Positions 41,335 through 52,149 of a stretch of DNA of 64,000 nucleotides are shown one piece after another (positions within the stretch are counted from its first letter, which is position 1; every line of letters begins with the position of its first letter). The notes under the pieces were generated by a model that was not told where the DNA came from, did no database searches, and saw nothing but the letters and a program-made list of their open reading frames with translations. The stretch is from Pseudomonas chlororaphis. GTDB taxonomy: Bacteria; Pseudomonadota; Gammaproteobacteria; Pseudomonadales; Pseudomonadaceae. The position numbers and the translations under genes are program-made. The stretch covers positions 375,001-439,000 of the forward strand of contig NZ_MSCT01000005.1 in assembly GCF_001921865.1 (NCBI RefSeq). Reading direction: 5' to 3'.

Positions 41335-44300
41335 ATGTTGATCCTGCGCGGCGCTCCTGCCCTTTCTGCCTTTCGCCACAGCAAACTCCTTGAGCAACTG
41401 AGCCAGAAGGTTCCGGCTGTCAGTGGCCTGTATGCTGAATTCGCTCACTTCGCCGAAGTTACCGGCGTCCTGACCGGCGACGAACAGCAGGTGCTCGCGC
41501 GCCTTCTGAAGTACGGCCCAAGCGTACCGGTGCAAGAACCTGCCGGTCGTCTGTTCCTGGTGCTGCCGCGTTTCGGCACCATCTCGCCCTGGTCGAGCAA
41601 GGCCAGCGATATCGCCCGCAACTGTGGCCTGGCCAAGATCCAGCGCCTGGAGCGCGGCATTGCCTTCTATGTGACCGGCGAGTTCGACGACACGCAAGCG
41701 CAACTGATTGCCGACGTGCTGCACGACCGCATGACCCAGATCGTGCTGGGCAACCTGGAGCAGGCTGCCGGCCTGTTCAGCCATGCCGCGCCGAAGCCGC
41801 TGACCACCATCGACATTCTCGGCGGCGGCCGTGCCGCGCTGGAAAAGGCCAACAGCGAGTTGGGCCTGGCCCTGGCCGAAGATGAAATCGATTACCTGGT
41901 CAACGCCTTCCAGGGCCTCAAACGCAACCCGCACGACATCGAACTGATGATGTTCGCCCAGGCCAACTCCGAGCACTGCCGTCACAAGATCTTCAACGCC
42001 AGTTGGGATATCGACGGCCAGAGCCAGGAAAAATCCCTGTTCGGCATGATCAAGAACACCTATCAGATGCACAGCGAAGGCGTGCTGTCCGCTTACAAGG
42101 ACAACGCGTCGGTAATCGTCGGCAGCGTTGCCGGCCGCTTCTTCCCGGACCCGGAGACCCGCCAGTACGGCGCGGTGCAGGAGCCGGTGCACATCCTGAT
42201 GAAGGTCGAGACCCACAACCACCCGACCGCCATCGCGCCATTCCCGGGGGCCTCCACCGGTTCCGGCGGCGAGATCCGCGACGAAGGCGCCACCGGTCGC
42301 GGCGCCAAGCCGAAAGCCGGCCTGACCGGTTTCACCGTATCCAACCTGCAGATCCCGGGCTTCGAACAGCCGTGGGAAAAGCCGTACGGCAAGCCTGAGC
42401 GCATCGTCGACGCCCTGGACATCATGATCGAAGGCCCGCTGGGCGGCGCGGCGTTCAACAACGAATTTGGCCGTCCGGCCCTGACCGGCTACTTCCGTAC
42501 CTTCGAGCAGTCGATCACCACCCCGCGCGGCGAAGAAGTTCGCGGCTACCACAAGCCGATCATGCTGGCCGGCGGCATGGGCAACATCCGCGCCGAACAC
42601 GTGCAGAAGGGCGAGATCCTCGTCGGTTCCAAGCTGATCGTGCTGGGCGGCCCGGCGATGCTCATCGGCCTGGGCGGCGGCGCCGCTTCCTCGATGGCCA
42701 CCGGCACCAGCTCGGCCGACCTGGACTTCGCCTCGGTACAGCGCGAAAACCCGGAAATGGAACGCCGTTGCCAGGAAGTCATCGACCGTTGCTGGCAGTT
42801 GGGCGACAAGAACCCGATCAGCTTCATCCACGACGTCGGCGCGGGCGGCCTGTCCAACGCCTTCCCGGAACTGGTCAACGACGGCGGCCGCGGCGGTCGC
42901 TTCGAGCTGCGCAATATCCCCAACGACGAGCCAGGCATGGCCCCGCACGAAATCTGGTCCAACGAATCCCAGGAACGTTACGTGCTGGCGGTCGGCGCCG
43001 CTGATTTCGAGCGCTTCCAGGCCATCTGCGAGCGCGAGCGTTGCCCGTTCGCGGTCGTCGGCGAAGCCACCGCCGAGCCGCAACTGACGGTCACCGACAG
43101 CCACTTCGGCAACAGCCCCGTGGACATGCCGCTCGAAGTGCTGCTGGGCAAGGCCCCGCGCATGCACCGTTCGGCCGTTCGCGAAACCGAACTGGGCGAC
43201 GACTTCGACCCGGCCAACCTGGACATCGCCGACAGCATCGAGCGCGTCCTGCATCACCCGGCCGTGGCCAGCAAGAGCTTCCTGATCACCATCGGCGACC
43301 GCACCATCACCGGCCTTGTAGCGCGCGACCAGATGGTCGGCCCGTGGCAGGTTCCGGTGGCCGACGTTGCCGTGACCGCCGCCAGCTTCGACGTCTACAC
43401 CGGCGAAGCCATGGCCATGGGCGAACGCACCCCGCTGGCGCTGCTGGACGCTCCGGCGTCGGGCCGCATGGCGATCGGCGAGACCCTGACCAACATCGCG
43501 GCTTCGCGTATCGGGAAAATCTCCGATATCAAGCTGTCGGCCAACTGGATGTCCGCTGCCGGCCACCCGGGCGAAGACGCCCGTCTGTACGACACCGTCA
43601 AGGCCGTGGGCATGGAACTCTGCCCCGAGCTGGGTCTCACCATTCCGGTGGGCAAGGACTCCATGTCCATGGCCACTCGCTGGAACGACAAGGGTCAGGA
43701 CAAGAGCGTGACCTCGCCGCTGTCGCTGATCGTCACCGGCTTCGCCCCGGTCGTGGACATCCGCCAGACCCTGACTCCGCAACTGCGCATGGACAAGGGC
43801 ACCACCGACCTGGTGCTGATCGACCTCGGTCGCGGCCAGAACCGCATGGGCGCCTCGATCCTCGCCCAGGTGCACGGCAAGCTCGGCAAGCAGGCGCCGG
43901 ACGTCGACGACGCCGAAGACCTGAAAGCCTTCTTCGCGGTGATCCAGGGCCTCAACGCCGACGGTCACCTGCTGGCGTACCACGACCGTTCCGACGGCGG
44001 CCTGCTGGCCAGCGTGGTGGAAATGGCCTTCGCCGGCCACTGCGGCCTGAACCTGAACCTCGATGCGCTGGCTGAGTCTTCGGCGGAGATCGCCGCCATC
44101 CTGTTCAACGAAGAACTGGGCGCGGTGATCCAGGTTCGCCAAGACGCGACGCCGGACGTGCTGGCGCAGTTCAGCGCCGCCGGCCTGGGCGACTGCGTGG
44201 CGGTGATCGGCCAGCCGGTCAACAACGGTCACATCAACATCGCCTTCAACGGCGAAAACGTTTTCGCCGGCGAGCGTCGCCTGCTGCAACGCCAGTGGGC

Positions 44301-45231
44301 TGAAACCAGCTACCAGATCCAGCGTCTGCGGGATAACGCCGACTGCGCCGAGCAGGAGTTCGACGTCCTGCTGGAAGAAGACAACCCGGGCCTGAGCGCC
44401 AAGCTGAGCTTCGACGTCAACCAGGACATCGCCGCGCCTTACATCAAGAAAGGCGTGCGTCCCCAGGTGGCGGTGCTGCGCGAGCAGGGCGTCAACGGCC
44501 AGGTGGAAATGGCCGCGGCGTTCGACCGTGCGGGCTTCAACGCGATCGACGTGCACATGAGCGACATCCTCGCCGGCCGCGTCGACCTGAACGACTTCAA
44601 GGGCATGGTCGCCTGCGGCGGCTTCTCCTACGGCGACGTACTTGGCGCCGGCGAAGGCTGGGCCAAGTCGGCGCTGTTCAACAGCCGTGCCCGCGATGCC
44701 TTCCAGGGCTTCTTCGAGCGTAACGACAGCTTCACCCTCGGCGTGTGCAACGGTTGCCAGATGATGTCCAACCTGCACGAACTGATCCCGGGCAGCGAGT
44801 TCTGGCCGCACTTCGTGCGCAACCGCTCCGAGCAGTTCGAGGCTCGCGTGGCGATGGTCCAGGTCCAGGAGTCGAATTCGATCTTCCTGCAAGGCATGGC
44901 CGGTTCGCGCATGCCGATCGCCATCGCTCACGGCGAAGGCCATGCGGAGTTCGAAAGCGAAGAAGCCCTGCTCGAAGCCGACCTGTCCGGCTGCGTGGCC
45001 CTGCGCTTCGTCGACAACCACGGCAAGGTCACCGAACGCTACCCGGCCAACCCGAACGGCTCGCCGCGCGGGATCACCGGCCTGACCAGCCGCGACGGTC
45101 GCGTCACCATCATGATGCCGCACCCTGAGCGGGTGTTCCGTGCCGTGCAGAACTCCTGGCGTCCGGAAGAGTGGAACGAAGATGCGGCGTGGATGCGCAT
45201 GTTCCGTAACGCGCGTGTGTGGGTGAACTAA
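41335..45231 (+). CDS. purL: Phosphoribosylformylglycinamidine synthase PurL
   Basis: The 1298-residue large-type PurL has an N-terminal domain, two ATP-binding AIRS-like halves ([49 protein letters not shown]) and a C-terminal glutaminase with nucleophile Cys in VCNGCQMM and the His/Glu in MPHPERVFR. It makes FGAM from FGAR, ATP and Gln in purine synthesis. ATG 41335 is the usual start [14 protein letters not shown]; the longer frame to 41290 overlaps the promoter. Confidence 0.97.
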   Translation: MLILRGAPALSAFRHSKLLEQLSQKVPAVSGLYAEFAHFAEVTGVLTGDEQQVLARLLKYGPSVPVQEPAGRLFLVLPRFGTISPWSSKASDIARNCGLAKIQRLERGIAFYVTGEFDDTQAQLIADVLHDRMTQIVLGNLEQAAGLFSHAAPKPLTTIDILGGGRAALEKANSELGLALAEDEIDYLVNAFQGLKRNPHDIELMMFAQANSEHCRHKIFNASWDIDGQSQEKSLFGMIKNTYQMHSEGVLSAYKDNASVIVGSVAGRFFPDPETRQYGAVQEPVHILMKVETHNHPTAIAPFPGASTGSGGEIRDEGATGRGAKPKAGLTGFTVSNLQIPGFEQPWEKPYGKPERIVDALDIMIEGPLGGAAFNNEFGRPALTGYFRTFEQSITTPRGEEVRGYHKPIMLAGGMGNIRAEHVQKGEILVGSKLIVLGGPAMLIGLGGGAASSMATGTSSADLDFASVQRENPEMERRCQEVIDRCWQLGDKNPISFIHDVGAGGLSNAFPELVNDGGRGGRFELRNIPNDEPGMAPHEIWSNESQERYVLAVGAADFERFQAICERERCPFAVVGEATAEPQLTVTDSHFGNSPVDMPLEVLLGKAPRMHRSAVRETELGDDFDPANLDIADSIERVLHHPAVASKSFLITIGDRTITGLVARDQMVGPWQVPVADVAVTAASFDVYTGEAMAMGERTPLALLDAPASGRMAIGETLTNIAASRIGKISDIKLSANWMSAAGHPGEDARLYDTVKAVGMELCPELGLTIPVGKDSMSMATRWNDKGQDKSVTSPLSLIVTGFAPVVDIRQTLTPQLRMDKGTTDLVLIDLGRGQNRMGASILAQVHGKLGKQAPDVDDAEDLKAFFAVIQGLNADGHLLAYHDRSDGGLLASVVEMAFAGHCGLNLNLDALAESSAEIAAILFNEELGAVIQVRQDATPDVLAQFSAAGLGDCVAVIGQPVNNGHINIAFNGENVFAGERRLLQRQWAETSYQIQRLRDNADCAEQEFDVLLEEDNPGLSAKLSFDVNQDIAAPYIKKGVRPQVAVLREQGVNGQVEMAAAFDRAGFNAIDVHMSDILAGRVDLNDFKGMVACGGFSYGDVLGAGEGWAKSALFNSRARDAFQGFFERNDSFTLGVCNGCQMMSNLHELIPGSEFWPHFVRNRSEQFEARVAMVQVQESNSIFLQGMAGSRMPIAIAHGEGHAEFESEEALLEADLSGCVALRFVDNHGKVTERYPANPNGSPRGITGLTSRDGRVTIMMPHPERVFRAVQNSWRPEEWNEDAAWMRMFRNARVWVN

Positions 45232-45236
45232 GGCCT

Positions 45237-45548
45237 GTGTACAAGCTCAGCTTTTTCGTCCCGCCCAGCCATGTGGAAGGGGTCAAGGACGCCGTATTCG
45301 CCGCCGGTGGCGGACGTATCGGCGCCTACGACCACTGCGCGTGGCAGGTGCTGGGCCAGGGCCAGTTTCGCCCGTTGGACGGCAGCCAGCCGTTTATCGG
45401 GCAGACCGGCCAGGTCGAGCAGGTGCAGGAATGGAAAGTCGAGCTGGTGGTGGCTGACGAGTTGATCCGTAGCGTGGTGGCGGCCCTCAAGCAGAGCCAT
45501 CCCTACGAGACGCCGGCTTATGAAGTCTGGCGACTGGAAGACTTCTAA
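45237..45548 (+). CDS. YqfO/NIF3-related small protein
   Basis: The 103-residue protein resembles the PII/CutA1-like insert domain of NIF3 proteins standing alone: YKLSFFVPPSHVEGVKDAVFAAGGGRIGAYDHCAW, then SHPYETPAYEVW. Function unknown. GTG 45237 is chosen, five bases after purL's stop. It is probably co-transcribed with purL, as the same order occurs in P. aeruginosa. A terminator follows. Confidence 0.85.
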   Translation: MYKLSFFVPPSHVEGVKDAVFAAGGGRIGAYDHCAWQVLGQGQFRPLDGSQPFIGQTGQVEQVQEWKVELVVADELIRSVVAALKQSHPYETPAYEVWRLEDF

Positions 45549-45561
45549 GACCCCGCCATTG

Positions 45562-45601
45562 AAAAGCCCGCTGAACCGGTAACGGTCAGCGGGCTTTTTT
45601 G
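45562..45601. terminator. Bidirectional terminator between purL unit and nag operon
   Basis: AAAAGCCCGCTGA pairs with TCAGCGGGCTTTT around an 11-base loop and ends in T6. It serves both convergent units. Confidence 0.92.
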
Positions 45602-45658
45602 TGCCTGGGCGCCTTCTTTGCACGCCGCCTACAAAAAGGGCGGCAGTCGTTATTTCCG

Positions 45659-47386
45659 TCAGACCTTGGCGCTGACCTCGCTGCGGTTGATCAGGGTGTC
45701 CAGTGCCAGGCCCAGGCTCGCCGCCTTTTCGCCGACCAGCAGGTGCCAGACGCCGTCGTCCAGCTGGCTCGAGCCCTGGCAGCCGAGGTTCTTCAACTGG
45801 CACTCCGACAGCGCTTTGCTGTCGCCCAGTTGCACCCGCAGGCGGGTCATGGCGATGCAGTCCAGTTGCAGCACATTGTCGCTACCACCGAAGGCGTCCA
45901 GCCATTTTGAGGCTTCCTGGGGGGCAATGTTCACGGGCACGGGCATCGGCATTTCGCTAGTCGCGACAGCGGGGCTGGCCTGCGCCTGGGCCCTGGCGCT
46001 GAAGGGCAGGGCCAGGCGGATCTCGTCGGCGATGCTGTCGGCCAGCGGGCCGACCACCACTTGCAGGCTGCCGCCCTTGCCGGGACGGACCACGGCCATG
46101 GCGCCGAGGGCCTTGAGCGCGCTGTCCGATGCCTGGTTGCGGTCGGCCAGCTCCAGGCGCAGGCGGGTGGTGCAGGCCCCGACGGTGAGCAGGTTGCCCG
46201 CGCCGCCCAGGGCACGGATATAGGCGTCGGCACGCTGGTTGTCGGTCATGGCGGCTTTTTCGGTGCCCGGGCTGTCTTCGCGGCCCGGGGTTTTCAGGTT
46301 GAAGCGCTTGATGCAGAAGTCGAACACCAGGTAGTAGATCGCCGCGTACAGCAGGCCCACGGGGAACACCAGCCAGCCGTTGGTCGAGCGGCCCCAGCCG
46401 AGGGCCATGTCGATGGCGCCGCCGGAGAAGGTGAACCCCAGGTGAATGTTCAGCAGGTTGGTCAGGGCCATCGACAACCCGGTCAGCAGCGCGTGCAGCA
46501 CATACAGCAGCGGGGCGAGGAACATGAAGGCGAACTCGATCGGCTCGGTGACCCCGGTGAGGAACGAGGTCAGGGCCATCGACAGGAAAATCCCGCCCAT
46601 CACCTTGCGCCGCTCCGGCAACGCGTTGCGGTACATGGCCAGGCAGGCTGCCGGCAGGCCGAACAGCATCACCGGGAACATGCCGGTCATGAACTGGCCG
46701 CCCTTGGGATCGCCGGCGAAGTAGCGGGTCAGGTCGCCGGTCACCACCGCGCCGGTGGTCGGGTCGGTGAAGCTGCCGAAAATGAACCAGGCCATGTTGT
46801 TCAGGATATGGTGCAGGCCGGTGATGATCAGCAGGCGGTTGAACACGCCGAAGACGAAGGCGCCGAAGCTGCCGCTCTCCATCAGCAACTGGCCGAAGCT
46901 GTTGATGCCGTGCTGGATCGGCGGCCAGATCAGGCCGAACACCACGCCCAGGCCGACGGCGCTGAAGCCGGTGACGATCGGCACGAAGCGCCGCCCGCCG
47001 AAGAACGCCAGGTACTCCGGCAGCTTGATGTCCTTGAAGCGGTTGTACAGGGCGCCGGCCAGCAAGCCGCTGATGATCCCGGCGAGCATGCCCATGTTGA
47101 TGCTGGCGTCGAGCACCTTGAGGGTCGCCACCATCACCAGGTAGCCGATGGCGCCCGCCAGGCCGGCGGTGCCGTTGTTGTCCTTGGCGAAGCCCACGGC
47201 GATACCGATGGCGAAGATCAGCGCCAGGTTGGCGAAGATGCTCTGCCCGGCATCGTGGATGATCGCGATGTTCAGCAGGTCGGTGTCGCCCAGGCGCAGC
47301 AGCAGGCCGGCGATCGGCAGGATTGCGATCGGCAGCATCAGGGCCCGGCCCAGGCGCTGCAAGCCTTCGATGAAGAGTTGGTACAT
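45659..47386 (-). CDS. nagE: N-acetylglucosamine-specific PTS enzyme IICB(B) NagE
   Basis: The 575-residue protein has an EIIC domain of about 370 residues with 8-10 helices (LPIAILPIAGLLLRLGD, GVTEPIEFAFMFLAP), an EIIB domain with phospho-Cys405 in VGACTTRLRL, and a second EIIB-like domain with Cys510 in QLDCIAMTRLRV. It takes up and phosphorylates GlcNAc. No EIIA is present, because that domain is in nagF. Whether the second EIIB is active is not clear. Last gene of the nag operon. Confidence 0.92.
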   Translation of the reverse strand: MYQLFIEGLQRLGRALMLPIAILPIAGLLLRLGDTDLLNIAIIHDAGQSIFANLALIFAIGIAVGFAKDNNGTAGLAGAIGYLVMVATLKVLDASINMGMLAGIISGLLAGALYNRFKDIKLPEYLAFFGGRRFVPIVTGFSAVGLGVVFGLIWPPIQHGINSFGQLLMESGSFGAFVFGVFNRLLIITGLHHILNNMAWFIFGSFTDPTTGAVVTGDLTRYFAGDPKGGQFMTGMFPVMLFGLPAACLAMYRNALPERRKVMGGIFLSMALTSFLTGVTEPIEFAFMFLAPLLYVLHALLTGLSMALTNLLNIHLGFTFSGGAIDMALGWGRSTNGWLVFPVGLLYAAIYYLVFDFCIKRFNLKTPGREDSPGTEKAAMTDNQRADAYIRALGGAGNLLTVGACTTRLRLELADRNQASDSALKALGAMAVVRPGKGGSLQVVVGPLADSIADEIRLALPFSARAQAQASPAVATSEMPMPVPVNIAPQEASKWLDAFGGSDNVLQLDCIAMTRLRVQLGDSKALSECQLKNLGCQGSSQLDDGVWHLLVGEKAASLGLALDTLINRSEVSAKV

Positions 47387-47415
47387 GGCGTGTCTCCCGG
47401 TGTTCTTGTTGTTCT

Positions 47416-49938
47416 TCAGCCCAGGGGCCAGTGTTGGTGGCAGGCATGGCGCACCGCCGAGGCGCTGCTCAGGTTCAGCAGGTCATGGCTGAGGCGGCGG
47501 CACTCGCCGGCGTCCAGCTGACGCACCCGGTCCTTTATTTCGCCCACTTGCGGCGGGCTGACCGATAGTTCGCTGACCCCCAGGCCAATCAGCACCGGCG
47601 TCGCCAGCGGATCGGAGGCCAGCGCGCCGCACACCCCGACCCAGCGCCCATGCCTGGCCGCGCCGGCGCAGGTCTGGGCGATCAGGCGCAGCAAGGCCGG
47701 GTGCAAGGCGTCGACCCGGGCGGCGAGGCCGGCATGGTCACGGTCCATGGCCAGGGTGTACTGCGACAGGTCGTTGGTGCCGATGGAGAGGAAGTCGGCG
47801 TATTCGGCCAGTTGCTCGGCCAGCAGCGCGGCGGCCGGGACTTCGATCATCACCCCCAGCTCCGGGCGCTGGCCGATCTCCAGCTCGGCGCACAGGCAAT
47901 CGATGCGTTCGCGGATATGCAGCAGTTCGTCGAGTTCGCTGACCATCGGCAGCAGAATGCGGCAGCGTTGCAGCGGGCTGACCTGCAACAAGGCCCGCAG
48001 TTGCTGGTCCAGCAGTTCCGGGCGGGCCTGGGCCAGGCGAATGCCGCGCAGGCCCAGCACCGGGTTGGCTTCCACCGGCAGCGGCAGGTACTCCAGTTGC
48101 TTGTCGCCGCCGACGTCGATGGTGCGGATGATCACCGACTTGTCGCCCATGGCGTCCAGCACGGCCTGATAGGCCTGGCGCTGTTCCTGCTCGTCGGGAG
48201 CGGTGTGGCGGTCGACGAAGAGAAACTCGGTGCGCAGCAGGCCGACGCCGTCGGCACCGTTGGCGTGGGCGCCCTGGGCTTCCTGGCTGGAGGCGACATT
48301 GGCGGCGACTTCGATCGCCTGGCCGTCGAGGGTCCTGGCCGGCAACTGGGCCTGTTGCTGTTGTTGCTCGCGGCGTTGCTGGCGAAGCAGATGGGTCTGG
48401 CGCACCTGCTCGAGGCGCGCGTTGTCCGGCGTCAGTTCCAGGCGGCCGTGATCGGCATTCAGCACCACCCGTTGGTCTTGAGGCACGTCGAGCACTTCCG
48501 CGCCCAGGGCCACCAGGCAGGGCAAGCCCTTGCCGCGGGCGAGGATCGCCACATGAGAGGTGGCACCGCCGGCTGCCATGCACAGCCCGGCGGCACCTTG
48601 CTCGCTCAGTTGCAGCAGGTCGGAGGGGGTCAGTTCGTGGGCCGCGACTATGGCGCCGGGCGGCAGTTGGTACTGCCAGGCCTCGCCGAGCAGAGCGCGC
48701 AGTACCCGCTGTTGCAGGTCGCGCAGGTCGTTGGCGCGTTCGGCGAGCAGGGCGTTGCCCAGTTGCAGCAATATTTCGCACTGCTCGCCGATGGCGTCGC
48801 TCCAGGCATGGGTCGCGGCGCGTCCCTGGCCGATGCTCTGGCGGGCGGCGCCCAGCAGGGCAGGGTCTTCGAGCAGGGCCAGGTGGGCGGCGAAGATCGC
48901 CTCTTCCTGGCGGTCCTTGCGTTGTCGGGCATGGCTCAGGGTGCCGCGGATGTCGCCGCGAACCTTTTCCAGGGCCTGGTCCAGCGCTTGCAATTGTTCC
49001 TGGGGCAGGTGGCCGCCGGTGTCTTCGGGCAGGGTCATGGCGGCCAGGTGGAACAACGGCCCGCAGACCAGCCCGGGAGCGGCGCAGACGCCTTGGATCA
49101 CCCCGGCTTCGGCGGGGCGCCGGGGCGCGGCGGCTTTCAGGGCGGGCGCCGCGGCGTGGGCGTCTTCGGCCAGCGGCGTGGTCAGGGCGTCGAGCAACGC
49201 CAGCAGCGCAGCCTTGCAGTCCTTGCCCTGGCAGCTGACGCGCACTTCGTCTTGCTCGCCGACCCCGAGGCCCATCAGGCTGACCAGGCTGTCGCAGGAC
49301 GCCGACTTGCCGTTGAAGTGCAGTTGCGCCTTGCTGCTGAAACCTTGCGCCGTCTGGCGGATCAGCGCCGCCGGCCGGGCGTGCAGGCCACCTTGGTGAT
49401 TGACCCGGGTCTGGCCTTCGGCTTCTTCGCTCGAGGTGTCTTGCGCTTGCGGCGTGCCGCCGTTGCCCGCGCGGGGAACGATGTGCAGCAGCGGTTCGCC
49501 GACTTTCACCGATTTCAGGGTGATGGGCAGGGTCTGGAACTGTTCGCCGTTGGTCAGGATCATCAGGCTGATCAGGCTTTTGCTGTGCCGGGCGACCTTG
49601 TCGATATCGAAGCGCAGCAAGGCTTGCCCGCTGCTGACCCGGGCGCCTTCCTGCACCAGCATGGAAAAACCCTCGCCCTGCAACTGGACGGTGTCCAGGC
49701 CCAGGTGCAACAGCAGCTCCGCGCCGTTGTCGGCGCGCAGGGTCACCGCGTGGCCGGTGCGCGCGGCGTGGATCACCACGCCGGCGCAGGGCGCGTGCAG
49801 GGTGTTGTTCAGCGGATCGATGGCGATCCCGTCGCCCATGGCGCCGCTGGAAAACACCAGGTCGGGAACCCTGGCGAGGGTGAGTACCGGGCCGCTCAAG
49901 GGAGCGCCGAGCATCAGGTCTTTATTGTTGTTGTACAT
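47416..49938 (-). CDS. nagF: PTS EIIA-HPr-EI fusion protein NagF
   Basis: The protein is 840 residues. Residues 1-150 are a glucose-type EIIA (AELLLHLGLDTVQLQG contains the phospho-His), about 175-260 an HPr domain (NHQGGLHARPAALI), and about 280-840 enzyme I (GGATSHVAILARGKGLPCLV active His, then LLRTEFLF, GTNDLSQYTLAMDRD). The fusion carries phosphate from PEP to NagE, giving a complete dedicated phosphorelay. It sits upstream of nagE with a 29-bp gap. Confidence 0.93.
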   Translation of the reverse strand: MYNNNKDLMLGAPLSGPVLTLARVPDLVFSSGAMGDGIAIDPLNNTLHAPCAGVVIHAARTGHAVTLRADNGAELLLHLGLDTVQLQGEGFSMLVQEGARVSSGQALLRFDIDKVARHSKSLISLMILTNGEQFQTLPITLKSVKVGEPLLHIVPRAGNGGTPQAQDTSSEEAEGQTRVNHQGGLHARPAALIRQTAQGFSSKAQLHFNGKSASCDSLVSLMGLGVGEQDEVRVSCQGKDCKAALLALLDALTTPLAEDAHAAAPALKAAAPRRPAEAGVIQGVCAAPGLVCGPLFHLAAMTLPEDTGGHLPQEQLQALDQALEKVRGDIRGTLSHARQRKDRQEEAIFAAHLALLEDPALLGAARQSIGQGRAATHAWSDAIGEQCEILLQLGNALLAERANDLRDLQQRVLRALLGEAWQYQLPPGAIVAAHELTPSDLLQLSEQGAAGLCMAAGGATSHVAILARGKGLPCLVALGAEVLDVPQDQRVVLNADHGRLELTPDNARLEQVRQTHLLRQQRREQQQQQAQLPARTLDGQAIEVAANVASSQEAQGAHANGADGVGLLRTEFLFVDRHTAPDEQEQRQAYQAVLDAMGDKSVIIRTIDVGGDKQLEYLPLPVEANPVLGLRGIRLAQARPELLDQQLRALLQVSPLQRCRILLPMVSELDELLHIRERIDCLCAELEIGQRPELGVMIEVPAAALLAEQLAEYADFLSIGTNDLSQYTLAMDRDHAGLAARVDALHPALLRLIAQTCAGAARHGRWVGVCGALASDPLATPVLIGLGVSELSVSPPQVGEIKDRVRQLDAGECRRLSHDLLNLSSASAVRHACHQHWPLG

Positions 49939-49969
49939 GGCGCAGTACTCGTCCGTTACAGGAAAAGGC

Positions 49970-50992
49970 TCAGTGGGTGCGGGTCACTTTGCTCAGGTGG
50001 CGCGGCTGGTCCGGGTCCATGCCCCGAGCTTCGGCAAGGCTGGCGGCCATGCGGTAGAAGCTCTGGATCGCCAGGATCGGGTCGAGCGCCGGATGTTCGG
50101 CTCGGCTCAGGGTCAGGTCGCGTTCGGCGATGTCGTCCGGCGCGGCCAGCAACACCCGGGCGCCGCGTTGGCGCATGTCCGCGGCCAGGCTCAGCAGGCC
50201 ACCCTGTTCGGCGCCGCGAGGCGCGAACACCAGCAGTGGATAGTTGTCGCCGATCAGCGCCATCGGGCCGTGGCGAACTTCCGCGCTACTGAAGGCTTCG
50301 GCCTGGATCGCCGAGGTTTCCTTGAGCTTCAGCGCCGCTTCCTGGGCGATGGCGAAGCCGGCGCCACGGCCGATCACCATCAGGCGCTGGCAATCGCGCA
50401 GGGCCTCGACGGCCAGGCTCCAGTCCTGGCGGGCCGCCTCGCGCAGTCCCTGGGGCAGGGCGAGGCAGGCGTCCAGCAACGGTGCGTCCTGTTTCCAGTG
50501 GGCGATCAGGCGGGCGCTGGCGCTGAGGGTGGCGATAAAGCTCTTGGTTGCCGCCACGCTGCGTTCGGCGCCGGCATGCAGCGGCAGGCAGAATTCGCTG
50601 GCGGCTTCCAGTGGAGTGTCCAGCGCGTTGACCATGGCCACGCTCAGGGCGCCGCGCTTGCGCAGCAGGCGCACGCTGTTGACCAGGTCGGGGCTCTGCC
50701 CGGACTGGGAGAAGGCGAACACTGCCTGGCCGCTGACCCGCAGCGGCGCCTGCTGCATGGTCACCACCGACATCGGCAGCGACGCGACCGGAATCCCCAG
50801 TTGCTGCATGGTCAGGTAGGCGAAGTAGCTGGCGGCATGGTCGGAGCTGCCGCGGGCGACGGTCATGACCACTTGCGGTGGCTGGCGGTTGAGGCGCCCG
50901 GCGACTTCGAGCAGTTGCGGGTCCAGTTGCGATAACTGGCCTTCGACGACCGCGGCAGAGGACAGCGCCTCTTCAAGCATTTTTGAAGTCAA
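49970..50992 (-). CDS. SIS-domain glucosamine-6-phosphate deaminase (NagB-II type)
   Basis: The 340-residue protein has two SIS sugar-isomerase domains (VARGSSDHAASYFAY, FSQSGQSPDLVNS; and MVIGRGAGFAIAQEAALKLKE). It resembles the isomerase half of GlmS without a glutaminase. In nag operons this NagB-II type converts GlcN-6-P to fructose-6-P plus ammonia and replaces the classical NagB, which is absent here. The start overlaps the nagA end by 20 bp. Confidence 0.88.
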   Translation of the reverse strand: MTSKMLEEALSSAAVVEGQLSQLDPQLLEVAGRLNRQPPQVVMTVARGSSDHAASYFAYLTMQQLGIPVASLPMSVVTMQQAPLRVSGQAVFAFSQSGQSPDLVNSVRLLRKRGALSVAMVNALDTPLEAASEFCLPLHAGAERSVAATKSFIATLSASARLIAHWKQDAPLLDACLALPQGLREAARQDWSLAVEALRDCQRLMVIGRGAGFAIAQEAALKLKETSAIQAEAFSSAEVRHGPMALIGDNYPLLVFAPRGAEQGGLLSLAADMRQRGARVLLAAPDDIAERDLTLSRAEHPALDPILAIQSFYRMAASLAEARGMDPDQPRHLSKVTRTH

Positions 50993-52079
50993 TGTCTTCT
51001 CCTTCGACCATGACGGCGGTCAGTGTGAGTGAGCGATCCAGGCACACGCAGTCGGCCCAGCTGCCGACCTGCAAGCGCCCGCGTTCGGTGAGGCCGAGGT
51101 AGTCGGCGGGAAACTGCGACAGGCGCTGCGAGGCTTCGGCCAGGGGCAGGCCGATCTTCACCAGGTTGCGCAGCGCCTGGTCCATGGTCAGGGTGCTGCC
51201 GGCCAGGGTGCCGTCGGGCAGGCGCACGCCGCCCAGGCATTTGGTCACGGTGTGGCTGCCCAGCTTGTATTCGCCGTCGGGCATGCCGGCGGCCGCGGTG
51301 GAGTCGGTGACGCAGTACAGGCACGGGATCGAGCGCAGGGCCACGCGCATGGCGCCGGGGTGCACATGCAGCAGGTCGGGGATCAGTTCGGCGTACTGGG
51401 CGTGGGCCAGGGCCGCGCCGACGATGCCTGGCTCGCGGTGATGCAGCGGGCTCATGGCGTTGTACAGGTGGGTGAAGCTGGTGGCGCCGGCGTCGAGCGC
51501 GGCCACGCCTTCTTCGTAGCTGCCCAGGGTATGGCCGATCTGCATGCGGACGCCGCGGGCGCTGAGGGCACGGATCAGGGCGTCATGGCCGGCGATCTCC
51601 GGGGCGATGGTGATCACCCGGATGGGCGCCAGGCGCAGGTACGCCTCGACTTCGGCCATCAGCGCGGTGTGGGCGAAATTGGGCTGGGCGCCGAGCTTGC
51701 CCGGGTTGATGTACGGGCCTTCCAGGTGCACGCCGAGCACCCGGGCGCTGCCGCTGGGGCGCTGTTCGCAGTATTCGCCGATGTCCGCCAGGACCCGGGT
51801 AATGTCCTCGGTCGGCGCAGTCATGGTGGTGGCCAGCAGCGAGGTGGTACCGAAGCGCACGTGGGTGCGGGTAATGGTCTCGAACGCCGGGGCGCCTTCC
51901 ATGATGTCCTTGCCGCCACCGCCGTGTACATGCAGGTCGATGAAACCTGGCAGCAGGTAGGGCAGGTCGTTGCCAGCCGGGTCGCAAGGGCTGCCTTCGA
52001 TGCCTGTGACCTTGCCGTCCCGGTGGTGCAGGCGGCCGCGGATCCAGCCTTGCGCGGTGAGGATGTTGTGTTCGGACAT
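50973..52079 (-). CDS. nagA: N-acetylglucosamine-6-phosphate deacetylase
   Basis: The 368-residue amidohydrolase has the metal motif DLHVHGGGG near residues 48-56, HLEGPYINPGKLGAQ near 118, IGHTLGSYEEG near 182 and the catalytic Asp in CVTDSTAAAG near 260. It removes acetate from GlcNAc-6-P. Second gene of the nag operon, 70 bp after nagR. Confidence 0.95.
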   Translation of the reverse strand: MSEHNILTAQGWIRGRLHHRDGKVTGIEGSPCDPAGNDLPYLLPGFIDLHVHGGGGKDIMEGAPAFETITRTHVRFGTTSLLATTMTAPTEDITRVLADIGEYCEQRPSGSARVLGVHLEGPYINPGKLGAQPNFAHTALMAEVEAYLRLAPIRVITIAPEIAGHDALIRALSARGVRMQIGHTLGSYEEGVAALDAGATSFTHLYNAMSPLHHREPGIVGAALAHAQYAELIPDLLHVHPGAMRVALRSIPCLYCVTDSTAAAGMPDGEYKLGSHTVTKCLGGVRLPDGTLAGSTLTMDQALRNLVKIGLPLAEASQRLSQFPADYLGLTERGRLQVGSWADCVCLDRSLTLTAVMVEGEDIDFKNA

Positions 52080-52149
52080 GGGGTGCTCTCTGGGGCTTGT
52101 TCTTGGCGAATCGGCGGCCTGGCTCAGCGACCGGATTCAGCGATCGGGC

